This document shows positions 15,556-24,112 of a stretch of 64,000 bases of DNA, piece after piece. Where the stretch lies: positions 1-64,000 of the forward strand of contig JBAZQS010000003.1 of the NCBI GenBank assembly GCA_041645075.1, read 5' to 3'. The stretch comes from JBAZQS01 sp041645075. GTDB lineage: Bacteria > Patescibacteriota > Patescibacteriia > 2-01-FULL-39-33. Every line of letters starts with the position of its first letter. Positions within the stretch are counted from its first letter, which is position 1. A model generated the notes under the pieces. That model was not told where the DNA came from. It did no database searches and worked only from the letters and a program-made list of their open reading frames with translations. Position numbers and translations under genes: made by a program.

Positions 15556-15737
15556 AATGAGATGGTTACAAAACTATATTTCTCTAAATTTGTCCTTTTT
15601 GGCTGCGACTGCGTCGGGCGGGCGCAAAATGATTTTCACCGTAGCCCCGCTATGGCTCAAGTCATTTTGCTGGCCCTCCTTGTCTCGCTCAAAAAGTCCT
15701 AAATTTATAGCTAAAATAGTTTTGTAACCATCTCATT
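15556..15737. mobile_element. MITE-like palindromic element, copy 2 (inverted relative to copy 1)
   Basis: The ends AATGAGATGGTTACAAAACT and AGTTTTGTAACCATCTCATT are exact inverted repeats. The left arm of this copy matches the right arm of copy 1, so it lies in the opposite orientation. The loop carries a different palindrome (CATTTTGC/GCAAAATG around GTAGCCCCGCTATGG). Its right end supplies the TGA stop codon (15733-15735) of the VirD4-like gene. Confidence 0.7.
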
Positions 15738-17424
15738 GTATATTCTTGTCGTCTTCCGATTTTGGATTAGCCGTAAAGCTCACGGGTTTTTTCCCTAAAG
15801 CGGTTGATAAGCTTATGGGCGGTTCGCTAATTTCTAATTTTTTTTCACTAATAATGGCCTGCTCGTTTTTTAACTCGCCTTTTTGATTGCCGGCCCGAAA
15901 TTTAATCAAACAATCTTGGCAGAAAACCGGCCTAATTCCGTCGGGTTTGAAATTAACCGTGGTCGCCACGCCGCAAGAAGAGCATTGAACCGTATATTGT
16001 TCCGGATTAGAAATATTTTTTTTGTTTTTCTTTTTCAAGTCCTGGTTAAAATTTTGGCTTTGAGGCGGACTGGGCAGCTGACGGTTAAAATTTTCTGTCC
16101 GGTCTTTGCCGCCGACCATTTGCACCACTTTATCGCTTAAATCAACCCCGCTCCAACGATTAATTTTCTCCTCTACTTCCGCCTTCGGATTGGCATATCT
16201 CTCGCGTGAAACCCGTATCACCTTCTCCGCGCTATCAGTGATAAATTCATCATATAGGGGCGGCAAGGTTGTCGCCGAAAATGGGTCGGAAGCCACGCCG
16301 TCAATCATCAATTTCAAATAAATATGATAGGCGGGCAGGCTGACTAAGTCCTCCTCAATAAAGGTCGGGGTAAATTCTTTGACTAATTCTTCCGCGTCAG
16401 AAGCGCCGACCCGAAAGCCGATTAACGAGCCCACATTGCCGAATACGGCGTCGGAAACCTCCTCGGGCAGCTGTTTTATGTATTGATGGGCAATAATTAA
16501 ATTAAGACGATATTTTCTGGCTTCTGATAAAATATTAGAAAAACTTTCATTGGCAAAATTCTGGAATTCATCCACATAGAGATAAAAGTCCTGGCGCTCC
16601 AGCTCCGGTATGTCAACCCGGCTCATGGCCGACAAATATAATTTCGTCACAATCATTGAGCCCAATAACTGCATGGTATCTTCGCCAATTCTGCCTTTTG
16701 ATAAATTTAAAATCAAAATTTTCCGGTTATCAATTATTTCTCTTAAGTCAAAGGTTGATTTCACCTGGCCGACAATATTCCTGATTAAAACATTGGACAA
16801 AAATTGCCCGACTTTATTTTGAATCGGCGAAATAACTTCCTGCAAAACGCGGTCATTCCACTGGGTATATTCATTGGTCCAAAATGACTTAACGACCGGG
16901 TCTTTGATTTTTTCCACGACTTTTCTGCGGTAATCCTTATCCACCAGAATTCTCATAATACCCAAAAGCGTGCTACTCGGATAGTCCAAGAGCGCCAAAA
17001 TCGCATTTCTTAAAATATATTCCAATCTCGGGCCCCAGCTATCGGCAAATTGTTTTTTAAATACACCCACCAAGCCGGAAGCAATGAAATGTTTGCTGTT
17101 TTCATCAACGGCCTCTAAAATATTAAAAGCCACGGGATGTTCGGTATCGGCCGGATTAAAATAAATGAGATCATTTATCCGGTTTGGTGGAATGAAATTC
17201 AACAGCTTTTCCGCCGTATCGCCATGCGGGTCAATATAACAGCAGCCGTCGCCCCTGATAATATCGGAAATAATCATATTTTCCAGCAGACAGGTCTTAC
17301 CCATGCCGGTTTTGCCAATAATATACATATGGCGGCGACGGTCGTCTCTTTTTATGCCAAAGGTTTTTCTTTCGCTGCGAAAATTGGTTTCGCCAAAAAT
17401 TGTTATATCTTTATTGTCGGTCAT
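15733..17424 (-). CDS. VirD4/TraG-like membrane-associated DNA-transport ATPase
   Basis: The 563-residue protein has Walker A IGKTGMGKT at about residue 37, CCYIDPHGDTAEKLL, and a Walker B/sensor stretch YLYVDEFQNFANESF, followed by RKYRLNLIIAHQY. This is the type IV secretion coupling/conjugation ATPase family. After about residue 430 there is a linker and a zinc ribbon (CSSCGV...CQDC). Patescibacteria commonly carry this gene next to a DUF8128-type membrane protein, as here. Possible roles are DNA uptake or pilus-linked transport. The final codon and stop lie in the MITE end. Confidence 0.75.
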   Translation of the reverse strand: MTDNKDITIFGETNFRSERKTFGIKRDDRRRHMYIIGKTGMGKTCLLENMIISDIIRGDGCCYIDPHGDTAEKLLNFIPPNRINDLIYFNPADTEHPVAFNILEAVDENSKHFIASGLVGVFKKQFADSWGPRLEYILRNAILALLDYPSSTLLGIMRILVDKDYRRKVVEKIKDPVVKSFWTNEYTQWNDRVLQEVISPIQNKVGQFLSNVLIRNIVGQVKSTFDLREIIDNRKILILNLSKGRIGEDTMQLLGSMIVTKLYLSAMSRVDIPELERQDFYLYVDEFQNFANESFSNILSEARKYRLNLIIAHQYIKQLPEEVSDAVFGNVGSLIGFRVGASDAEELVKEFTPTFIEEDLVSLPAYHIYLKLMIDGVASDPFSATTLPPLYDEFITDSAEKVIRVSRERYANPKAEVEEKINRWSGVDLSDKVVQMVGGKDRTENFNRQLPSPPQSQNFNQDLKKKNKKNISNPEQYTVQCSSCGVATTVNFKPDGIRPVFCQDCLIKFRAGNQKGELKNEQAIISEKKLEISEPPISLSTALGKKPVSFTANPKSEDDKNIQ

Positions 17425-17455
17425 AAACCTAAATAATTTTTAATTTTGTAAGTGG

Positions 17456-19036
17456 TCAAACCGTGGGTAAGTTTGCTGGGGGTGTCGGTGGCTTTCGCGG
17501 CTCGCCTCGATTCGGCGAAGCGGGTGGTGCCGGCGGTTCAAAAATATTTTGTTTTCCTTCGGTGGGCAAAGCCAGGGGTGACGGAGCCGTCGGAATATGT
17601 GGCCTGGCCCCAGCATACGCGGGGCTAACCCCAGCATACGCGGGGCTCGCCACTGGCCCTTCAAAAACCGGCCTGGTTTCTTTCTTGACAATAAAATCGC
17701 GATTGCCAATGGGGAGCCGGGTTGGCGGCACCACTTTCTTGCTCTCAATTTTTTCCACCATCGGCGCTTTGACGGTCATCACCGGGAAATGCCAAAGCGA
17801 GGCCAATTCCTCATTATTTAAAAGCATATTAGCCACGTTATCGCCATAATAATTGGTTCGTTTTATATAATACCTTAAAATTCTATTCTGTCTGTAAGCC
17901 ACTCTTTTTTTTACCCGAAAATAATCCACGCTTGTTTTTGTTCTGGGGCCGGGCTTAAAGCCATTGGCATTGCTCACGCTAAACTGCTTGATTGAACCGA
18001 TAATGGCGGCTACGCCCCGGCCTTTATTAAAAACCCCTTGTTCGGCCAGATAAACCAAACGGAATTTAACTCTAAAAGGGTGCTTGGCAAGTTTTTTCTG
18101 GATATTTTCCAAAAGCAATCTATCGCCCGGCGACATATTGAAAAGCCGAATCGTATCTTCCTTTTTCTTTTCTACTTCACCGGTCGCGCTCATTATACTG
18201 GTCAATAAATTAACGCCTTGGGCCACCGCATTAACGGGTGCGTTGAGAATTTTATCCCCGAAAGTTGAGGGAGCGGTATAAATCTGGCCGCTAAATTCCT
18301 TAACAATTTTTTTTGCTTTTTCCCCCCACCCCGGCTCCGCCGGCAGAGGCGTAACCACCAGTTGCAGCCAGGCCTGTTCACCGGGCCCAAGCCGGCTTAA
18401 AATTTCCAATAATCCGGCCATTGGGTCAAGAAATGTTTGGGTTAAAGTATGTTCAAATTCGGGATAAGTCCTGATTGGATAAGGATAGTCCTTGGTTAAA
18501 ATAAATTCCGTGCCCCATAAATTATATTTTTCATTGGGAAAACGGAGGTGGGCATAATCCTGCGCGTAGTCCTCCACTTCGGTAATTTCCGCGTCCGGAT
18601 ATTGGGCATAGATGGCGGCCTCGGCCAAGTCGCGAAGGTGGCTTGGCGTCCTGATTAAAAATTGAATATAGCCCTCTAAGCTTACAACTTCAAAAGAAAA
18701 ACTTTCTTGATTTTTTCCGGTCCAATATCTTTCTATTAAATTGCCGCTTGTTTGAGCGCCGGCCAAAGCCGCGAATATATTTTCTACGGCTTTTGGCGTC
18801 TGTTCGTTATTTTTAGGAATATCAACGGCTAATAGGACGTGCTGCCATTTGCCGGCATATTGGCCCTGACGAGCGTCTAACCAGACCCGATACATAACAA
18901 CGGTAAGCAAAATTAAAAAAATAACCCAGCCGCCGCCCAGAAATAATTGCCGGGCGATGGTCACCGGATCCTGCGAGCCAAAAACCGAAAATCGCTCCCA
19001 CCAAGAAGCCAGGTCTAAGTTGAATTCAATATTCAT
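17456..19036 (-). CDS. Membrane protein of the VirD4-like locus (DUF8128-like)
   Basis: The 526-residue protein has one N-terminal membrane helix (about residues 33-50), then a large soluble region. Conserved-looking blocks there include SLEGYIQFLIRTPSHLRDLA, AQYPDAEITEVEDY and LGPGEQAWLQLVV. This arrangement precedes VirD4-like ATPases in Patescibacteria, and I infer it is the ATPase's membrane partner. The last 90 residues are Pro/Ala-rich and include a duplicated SPAYAG and a PAS..RGEP repeat peptide (17497-17527). The gene ends 32 bp before the ATPase gene. Confidence 0.6.
   Translation of the reverse strand: MNIEFNLDLASWWERFSVFGSQDPVTIARQLFLGGGWVIFLILLTVVMYRVWLDARQGQYAGKWQHVLLAVDIPKNNEQTPKAVENIFAALAGAQTSGNLIERYWTGKNQESFSFEVVSLEGYIQFLIRTPSHLRDLAEAAIYAQYPDAEITEVEDYAQDYAHLRFPNEKYNLWGTEFILTKDYPYPIRTYPEFEHTLTQTFLDPMAGLLEILSRLGPGEQAWLQLVVTPLPAEPGWGEKAKKIVKEFSGQIYTAPSTFGDKILNAPVNAVAQGVNLLTSIMSATGEVEKKKEDTIRLFNMSPGDRLLLENIQKKLAKHPFRVKFRLVYLAEQGVFNKGRGVAAIIGSIKQFSVSNANGFKPGPRTKTSVDYFRVKKRVAYRQNRILRYYIKRTNYYGDNVANMLLNNEELASLWHFPVMTVKAPMVEKIESKKVVPPTRLPIGNRDFIVKKETRPVFEGPVASPAYAGVSPAYAGARPHIPTAPSPLALPTEGKQNIFEPPAPPASPNRGEPRKPPTPPANLPTV
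17497..17527. repeat. In-frame palindromic element (PAS-GEP family) in the DUF8128-like gene
   Basis: Arms GCGGCTCGCC and AAGCGGGTGG flank a loop. The minus strand encodes PPASPNRGEPRKPP, close to the PASTQRGEP peptide of alaS and tsf. It sits in the low-complexity C-terminal tail. Confidence 0.65.
17611..17648. repeat. Direct repeat CCCAGCATACGCGGGGCT, two copies
   Basis: Two tandem 18-20-bp copies, each with a CCC...GGG mini-palindrome, encode the repeated peptide SPAYAG. Expansion of this unit would change the tail length of the encoded membrane protein. Confidence 0.6.
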
Positions 19037-19080
19037 AATTTTTAACTTGTCACCTTTATTGCCAAAAAAATATTTAGATT

Positions 19081-20250
19081 TTATTCGGTCGCTGATTCGG
19101 CGAGAACATCTTTTCCCACCAATTCATATCGGCCGCCCTTTTCTTTTCTGATGTCTTTATTATTCATCAAAGCCAGATAAATGGTGGACTTCTTCACGTT
19201 TCTTTTTTCCAAAACCTTATCAATAATCTCTTCCTTGGTCAGGGAGCCGTATTCCTTCAATAAATCAGCCACCACCTCGCTCACCGTGCCCGGTTTGTAG
19301 CCCCACTCGCTTAAAGCATAAATTCCCCGTCCCACTAAAATATACTTATCGTCAAGAATCAATTCATTATGAACCGTGGCCGGATAAGCGATTTTTTCGT
19401 CAAATTTCGTTTCATTGATGGCCTGGGCAATCTCGGTAAAATGCATGGGTTTGCCGAATTTTTTTAAGACCAAATATATTTTATCATTAATTTTCCTGGG
19501 CTGGACCGTACCCCAAGAAACCAAGCCCCACTTATCAAAAAGGTCGCGCTTAACCTTGCGGCTGACGCGCAGATAGCTTTCTAAAATCCGGTCCACATCT
19601 TCATCGGTCACTTCCAAAAAATTGATGATGGAAAGAATTTTTTCCTTATTTTGATTATAGAATTCAGAATTTTTAAGCTTGTCTAAAAGTTCCTTCAGAT
19701 TAAGCGACTCGCCCGCCCCCTCAATGATTTTCACCATCTCATTTATGACCTCTTTTAAAAGTTCGGTATTGGCCGAGCCCGATTTCCACAGGTGATTAAA
19801 GTCCTTGTCTTGTTTGACCTTATTAATATTGTCAGAAAAAATATGTTCGGCCAAAAAGAGCAGGGCGGATTCGCCGCCTTGGTGAGTATCTAAATAGTTA
19901 AGCAAATTTTCCAAGAAAAATTCTTCCTCCATTATGCCGCCATATTGCTCTAATAATTGGCTCACCACATTTTCCGCTTCTTTGATTTCCGCGCGCAATT
20001 CCTCTAATTCCTTTAATTTGCGAATGCTTAAACCTTCAATCTGTCTTACTCTTTCCCGGGTAATGCCGTAAATTTTACCGATTTCTTCAAGCGTGTGTTT
20101 TTGGTCAAATTCCAAAGCAAAGCGACGTTTGATAATATCCCTTTCCTTGTCGCTTAAATGGGAAAATAAAACATTCAACGTTTCCACCGGATTAAAGCGA
20201 GCCACGCTGTCCTGAAATTGATTTTTTCTCACTTGGTCTAATATTGACAT
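19081..20250 (-). CDS. Sigma-70 region 4 / HARE-HTH fusion regulator
   Basis: The 389-residue protein starts at the ATG at 20250. Residues about 25-85 match sigma region 4 (LSDKERDIIKRRFAL...TLEEIGKIYGITRERVRQIE), the part that reads the -35 box. No region 2 is present. A helical middle segment follows. Then come HARE-HTH-like winged domains of the RpoE-delta type (GKPMHFTEIAQAI...YPATVHNELILDDKYILVGR and LTKEEIIDKVL...YLALMNN). It is likely a transcription factor that works with RNA polymerase. It is monocistronic, with a strong promoter. Confidence 0.75.
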   Translation of the reverse strand: MSILDQVRKNQFQDSVARFNPVETLNVLFSHLSDKERDIIKRRFALEFDQKHTLEEIGKIYGITRERVRQIEGLSIRKLKELEELRAEIKEAENVVSQLLEQYGGIMEEEFFLENLLNYLDTHQGGESALLFLAEHIFSDNINKVKQDKDFNHLWKSGSANTELLKEVINEMVKIIEGAGESLNLKELLDKLKNSEFYNQNKEKILSIINFLEVTDEDVDRILESYLRVSRKVKRDLFDKWGLVSWGTVQPRKINDKIYLVLKKFGKPMHFTEIAQAINETKFDEKIAYPATVHNELILDDKYILVGRGIYALSEWGYKPGTVSEVVADLLKEYGSLTKEEIIDKVLEKRNVKKSTIYLALMNNKDIRKEKGGRYELVGKDVLAESATE

Positions 20251-20333
20251 ATTATAATATAAAAACAATAGAGAAAAATAGAAAAAATTATCTAAATTAA
20301 GATAAAATTAAACTAATCTATTTTTATAATATA

Positions 20334-20362
20334 ATTATATCAAGAAAAATTAGTTTTGTCAA
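20334..20362 (-). promoter_or_regulatory. Strong promoter for the sigma4/HARE gene
   Basis: On the minus strand TTGACA (20357-20362), 17 bp and TATAAT (20334-20339), a consensus match, lies 84 bp upstream of the start codon. Confidence 0.8.
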
Positions 20363-20384
20363 ACGACTATTAAACCCAAATTGG

Positions 20385-20470
20385 GGAAAAATAAAAACCC
20401 CCATTTTTTTAAATTGAGATTGCTTCCACCGCTTTCGCGGGGGTAAACTATTCTCGCAATGACAAAGTGG
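20385..20470 (-). terminator. Terminator and CATTGCGAG-type palindrome after secF
   Basis: On the minus strand CCCCC and GGGGGTTTTTATTTTT bracket a stretch that contains TCATTGCGAGAATAG and GAAGCAATCTC. These are the ends of the widespread CATTGCGAG...AAGCAATC repeat that also occurs at about 61280. The T-run suggests it ends secDF transcription. Confidence 0.55.
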
Positions 20471-20482
20471 GAGCGGTTTTTC

Positions 20483-21415
20483 TTATTTTCTATTTTTAAA
20501 ATTTTTACTAAGATTGTGCCAAGTAACCACCAGCGGGCTGGCCACGAAAATTGAAGAATAGGTGCCGACAATAATGCCGACAATCAAGACCAAGGCAAAA
20601 TTGACAATGGTTTTGCCGCCCAAAAAATATAAGGCGGATAAAACCAATAAAATCGTCAGGGAAGTGTTGATGGAGCGGGCAATGGTTTGATTGATACTGT
20701 CATTAACCACTGCCTCAAAATCAGCGCTATAATGCTTGGCCAAATTTTCGCGCGTCCGGTCAAAAACCACGATGGTGTCGTGAACCGAAAAACCCAAAAT
20801 CGTTAAAAGCGCGGTAATAAATAAGCTGTCCACCTCAAAGCCGGCGAAATGTCCTAAAATCGCAAATAAGCCAACCACAATTAGAATATCATGAATAAGG
20901 GCGATGACCGCGGCCACGCCGTATTTCCAGGATTCAACCGGTTTGGAAACTTTTCTAAAAGCAAAGGCAATATACAAAATAATTGCCAACGAGGCCAAGA
21001 CAATTGCCATCCAGGCCTTCTTAGCCAATTCCTGGCCGATAATTGGGCCGATTGACTCAAACCTTTCTTCAACTAAAGCGGGTATGGAATCATTTTTAAC
21101 GTCCTTAAATTTGCTTTTTAATTGACTTAAAATTCTTTGATGGGTCTCTTCGTCAACGGTTTTGAAACGCAAGATTATATTCCGAGCGCCCGCCGGCTGG
21201 ACTCTTAACTCGCCCAAATTCAAGTCCGACAAACCGCTTTGGATCTGGTCAATGGCGGGACGCTCAATATTGAATTTAATTTCCATTAAACTCCCGCCCG
21301 TAAAATCAATGCTGGGCTTGAGCCCCCAGATAAGCAAACTAATAATCGCCGCCATAACCATTATTAATGACAGCGTATAATTATATTTTCTATTTTGGAT
21401 TATTTTTAATTTCAT
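20483..21415 (-). CDS. secF: Protein translocase subunit SecF
   Basis: The 310-residue protein has six predicted membrane helices and the SecF blocks PSIDFTGGSLMEI, SIGPIIGQEL, LTILGFSVHDTIVVFDRTREN and FVASPLVVTWHNL. SecDF uses proton motive force to pull secreted proteins across the membrane after SecA. Its start overlaps the secD stop by 4 bp (ATGA), so the two are translationally coupled. Length is typical. Confidence 0.94.
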   Translation of the reverse strand: MKLKIIQNRKYNYTLSLIMVMAAIISLLIWGLKPSIDFTGGSLMEIKFNIERPAIDQIQSGLSDLNLGELRVQPAGARNIILRFKTVDEETHQRILSQLKSKFKDVKNDSIPALVEERFESIGPIIGQELAKKAWMAIVLASLAIILYIAFAFRKVSKPVESWKYGVAAVIALIHDILIVVGLFAILGHFAGFEVDSLFITALLTILGFSVHDTIVVFDRTRENLAKHYSADFEAVVNDSINQTIARSINTSLTILLVLSALYFLGGKTIVNFALVLIVGIIVGTYSSIFVASPLVVTWHNLSKNFKNRK

Positions 21416-23244
21416 GTTATTGTTTTTTTTCTAACCCCATAAAGCCATCTATTCTGAAAGGGCCGCCAGCCACTGACTAATCGTAAAAATTGTCTAGTAA
21501 TGGTAATGGCGGAAAACATCGAAACAAGAATACCTATGGCTAGGGTTAGGGCAAATCCCCGAATAATACTCGAGCCAAACCAGTACAAAACAACGCAAGT
21601 TATTAAAGATGAAACATTTGAGTCGCGAATGGAAAACCAGGCGCGATGAAAGCCCTCTTTTACGCCGGCGGCCAAGTCCTTGCCGGCGCGCAGTTCTTCT
21701 TTTAGCCGTTCAAAAATAAGAATATTGGCGTCCACGGCCATGCCGACCGAAAGAATAAAGCCGGCAATGCCCGCCAAAGTTAAAGTGATGTGTAAAAATT
21801 TGAAAAGCGCCAGAGCAATTGTGGTATAAATAAATAAGGCGATGACCGACAAAACGCCGGGCAGACGGTAATATAAAATCATAAAAATCACCACTAACAA
21901 CAAGCCGAACACACCCGCCTGCAAGCTTCTTTGGACCGACTCGTTGCCTAAGCTGGCGCCGACCGTGGTCTGCGAAATCAAATTTATGGGCACGGGCAGA
22001 GCGCCGGCATTTAATCGCTGGGCCAATAATTTGGCCTCTTGCGTGGTAAAACTGCCGCTAATAACCGCCTTGCCCGATAAAATCGGCTCATTGACCCTGG
22101 GAATGCTAATGGGCGAGCCGTCCAAAAAAATGGCAACCGGCTTACCTACATTCTTAGTAGTAATATCGGCAAACAATTTCGCGCCCTCATCGTTGAACTC
22201 TAAACCCACTTCCGGCACGCCGGAATTCGGGTCAAATTCAACATTTGCCTTTTTTAATTGCTGGCCGGTTAAGCCCGTGTTTTTCCATTCCGAATTAATT
22301 TTTAAGCCCAAATCCGCCGCGGTCTTGGTTTGAAATAAGATGTGACGGACATCAATTTCTTTATTATCCCCTTCGCCTCTTTCCGCTTCTTTTTTGATAA
22401 TATGATAACCGAATTGCGTCTTGACCAAGTTGGGATAAATTTCTCCCACTTTTAATTTATTAAAAGCCACGTCGTCAAATTCCGGCACGAAAGCGCCTTT
22501 TTTTACGCCCTGATACAATCCGCCATTATCTTTACTGCCCGAATCATCAGAATACTGCTTGGCCAGTTTCGCAAAATCAGCGCCCGCTAAAATTTGCGGT
22601 AAAACGGCTTGCGCTTTTTCCTCAATGGCTTTATTTTCCCGGTCTAATTGCTGTTGCTCTGACGGCGTTAATTGGCTGGCCTCCGGATTTTCTTCCTTAA
22701 ATTCCAATAACGGCGTCTCGCCAATCATTTTAATCGCCTGATTGACATCATAAACGCCAGCTAATTCCACAATCACGCGCCAACTGCTTCCCACTTGATT
22801 GGTTTGCACCAATGGTTCGGAAACGCCCAAAGCATTAACGCGGCGTTCAATCACATCTCTGACCCCGCCCAAAGCATCGGCCCGCTCGCTTGGGTTAATT
22901 TGCGAGACATCGGCATCATAAACCAAGTGCGTGCCACCCAATAAATCCAAACCCAAACTAAAGGGCAGGCCGTAATTAATTAAGTCAATTTCTTTAATAT
23001 TTTTAAACTTTAGGCCTTTGGTATTATCTAATGGGCTCTTTTCAATTTTCGGCCAAATCCGCCAATCGCTGACTACGGGAACAGTTGATAAGCCCTGGTC
23101 TAATTTTTGGGCGACGATATTTTTAAAGCCGAAAACATCTATGAAAAAAGTAAAAATAAATAAAATTACGATGCCGAAAATAAGCCAACGGAGCTTGCCC
23201 CTTGGACCGGGAGTAAAAAAATTTTGAAATGGATTTTTTGCCAT
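21412..23244 (-). CDS. secD: Protein translocase subunit SecD with inserted parvulin-like domain
   Basis: The 610-residue protein has an N-terminal helix, the P1 head (GLDLLGGTHLVYDAD, RRVNALGVSEPLV), and the C-terminal five-helix unit with GMAVDANILIFERLKEE. Between LLEFKEENPE and WKNTGLTGQQLK, about 140 residues are inserted. They contain FAKLAKQYSDDSGSKDNGG, FVPEFDDVAF and TQFGYHIIKKEAE, the rotamase/parvulin signature. A HILF strand that normally starts a parvulin appears at the end instead. The insert would give the extracellular head a prolyl-isomerase or chaperone module. Confidence 0.92.
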   Translation of the reverse strand: MAKNPFQNFFTPGPRGKLRWLIFGIVILFIFTFFIDVFGFKNIVAQKLDQGLSTVPVVSDWRIWPKIEKSPLDNTKGLKFKNIKEIDLINYGLPFSLGLDLLGGTHLVYDADVSQINPSERADALGGVRDVIERRVNALGVSEPLVQTNQVGSSWRVIVELAGVYDVNQAIKMIGETPLLEFKEENPEASQLTPSEQQQLDRENKAIEEKAQAVLPQILAGADFAKLAKQYSDDSGSKDNGGLYQGVKKGAFVPEFDDVAFNKLKVGEIYPNLVKTQFGYHIIKKEAERGEGDNKEIDVRHILFQTKTAADLGLKINSEWKNTGLTGQQLKKANVEFDPNSGVPEVGLEFNDEGAKLFADITTKNVGKPVAIFLDGSPISIPRVNEPILSGKAVISGSFTTQEAKLLAQRLNAGALPVPINLISQTTVGASLGNESVQRSLQAGVFGLLLVVIFMILYYRLPGVLSVIALFIYTTIALALFKFLHITLTLAGIAGFILSVGMAVDANILIFERLKEELRAGKDLAAGVKEGFHRAWFSIRDSNVSSLITCVVLYWFGSSIIRGFALTLAIGILVSMFSAITITRQFLRLVSGWRPFQNRWLYGVRKKTIT

Positions 23245-23331
23245 TTATTATTGGCGGTGAATAATTTACTTTAAACTATTATAGTTTAGCAAAAATTCTC
23301 TTGATTTGCAAGATTTAAATTTTAATTAAAA

Positions 23332-23367
23332 GAGGGAGCGGCAGGCTGTTGTATAGCGCGCTCCCTT
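23332..23367 (-). terminator. Terminator after the gene at 23469
   Basis: GGGAGCG and CGCTCCC pair around an 18-base loop, followed on the minus strand by TCTTTTAATT. It separates the unknown gene from secD. Confidence 0.6.
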
Positions 23368-23468
23368 ATTAACAAGCAATTAATTTTATGAAACGGCGCG
23401 AGACCTGGATTCTCTGGGGGTCTGGAGTTTCTCTAATAAGATTAATAATCGTGGTTTAATTTGTCGCT

Positions 23469-23951
23469 TTAAGCCATCGATTCTCTTTGAAGTTGCATGG
23501 CTTTGTGCATCCCATCGCTCAATATTATGGCGGTAATACGTCGTTCTGGAATGATTACCTGGCTATCATCCAATAACTTCCTTAAAGGAGGATGCCGATA
23601 AGGATTATCACTTTCAGTAAGATATTTTGGCACTTTAATACTGAGCCGACCCTTGGGACGCCAGATAGACACATCCGTGGGATCCAATGAAATGAGCGAG
23701 CCGACATAATCGGCTACGTAATAATCACCGCAATCTTCAACAACCGCCAAGATTATGTCCCGACAAAACCAAGCCGGAATATCCTTACTGTGGTTAAGTG
23801 ATAGGCATATATCCTTATCAACCTTCAGAAAAAACAACACCCTTTTCCCAACTCTCTTCCGCAACTCATTGGCAAAACTGCCCAGGCCCAAAAAATATTT
23901 AGTATTTCTGAACCATTGACGAATGAGAGCACTGCCGAAAGGTCGTCGCAT
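23469..23951 (-). CDS. Protein of unknown function
   Basis: A 160-residue basic protein with a good ribosome binding site (AGGAGG 6 bp before ATG) and its own terminator. I do not recognise a family. There is no signal peptide or membrane helix. The central part (ICLSLNHSKDIPAWFCRD, IWRPKGRLSIKVPKYL) looks like a compact alpha/beta domain. It stands alone between secD and gap, with a possible TTGACA promoter at about 24058-24063. Expression signals suggest a real gene; function is unknown. Confidence 0.6.
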   Translation of the reverse strand: MRRPFGSALIRQWFRNTKYFLGLGSFANELRKRVGKRVLFFLKVDKDICLSLNHSKDIPAWFCRDIILAVVEDCGDYYVADYVGSLISLDPTDVSIWRPKGRLSIKVPKYLTESDNPYRHPPLRKLLDDSQVIIPERRITAIILSDGMHKAMQLQRESMA

Positions 23952-24083
23952 AGATTCCTCCTAATTACTGTTTGTATGGAGCTTTGCCCCAAAAAAAGTT
24001 TTAATGAGCTTAGAAACATAAGCCATTCCTGTCGACTATTATTGAATATGGCGCCTCCTTTGTCAAATATCTTTGATCTTATA

Positions 24084-24106
24084 AAAACCCCCTCATAATG
24101 GAGGGG
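24084..24106 (-). terminator. Terminator of gap
   Basis: On the minus strand CCCCCTCCATTATGAGGGGG is followed by TTTTTAT, directly after the gap stop codon. It is a textbook intrinsic terminator. Confidence 0.85.
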
Positions 24107-24112
24107 GAATTT

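Noticed and set aside
17611..17648. Short CRISPR array (repeated CCCAGCATACGCGGGGCT)
   Set aside because: Only two copies with no spacer-sized gap, inside a coding sequence, and no cas genes in the window.
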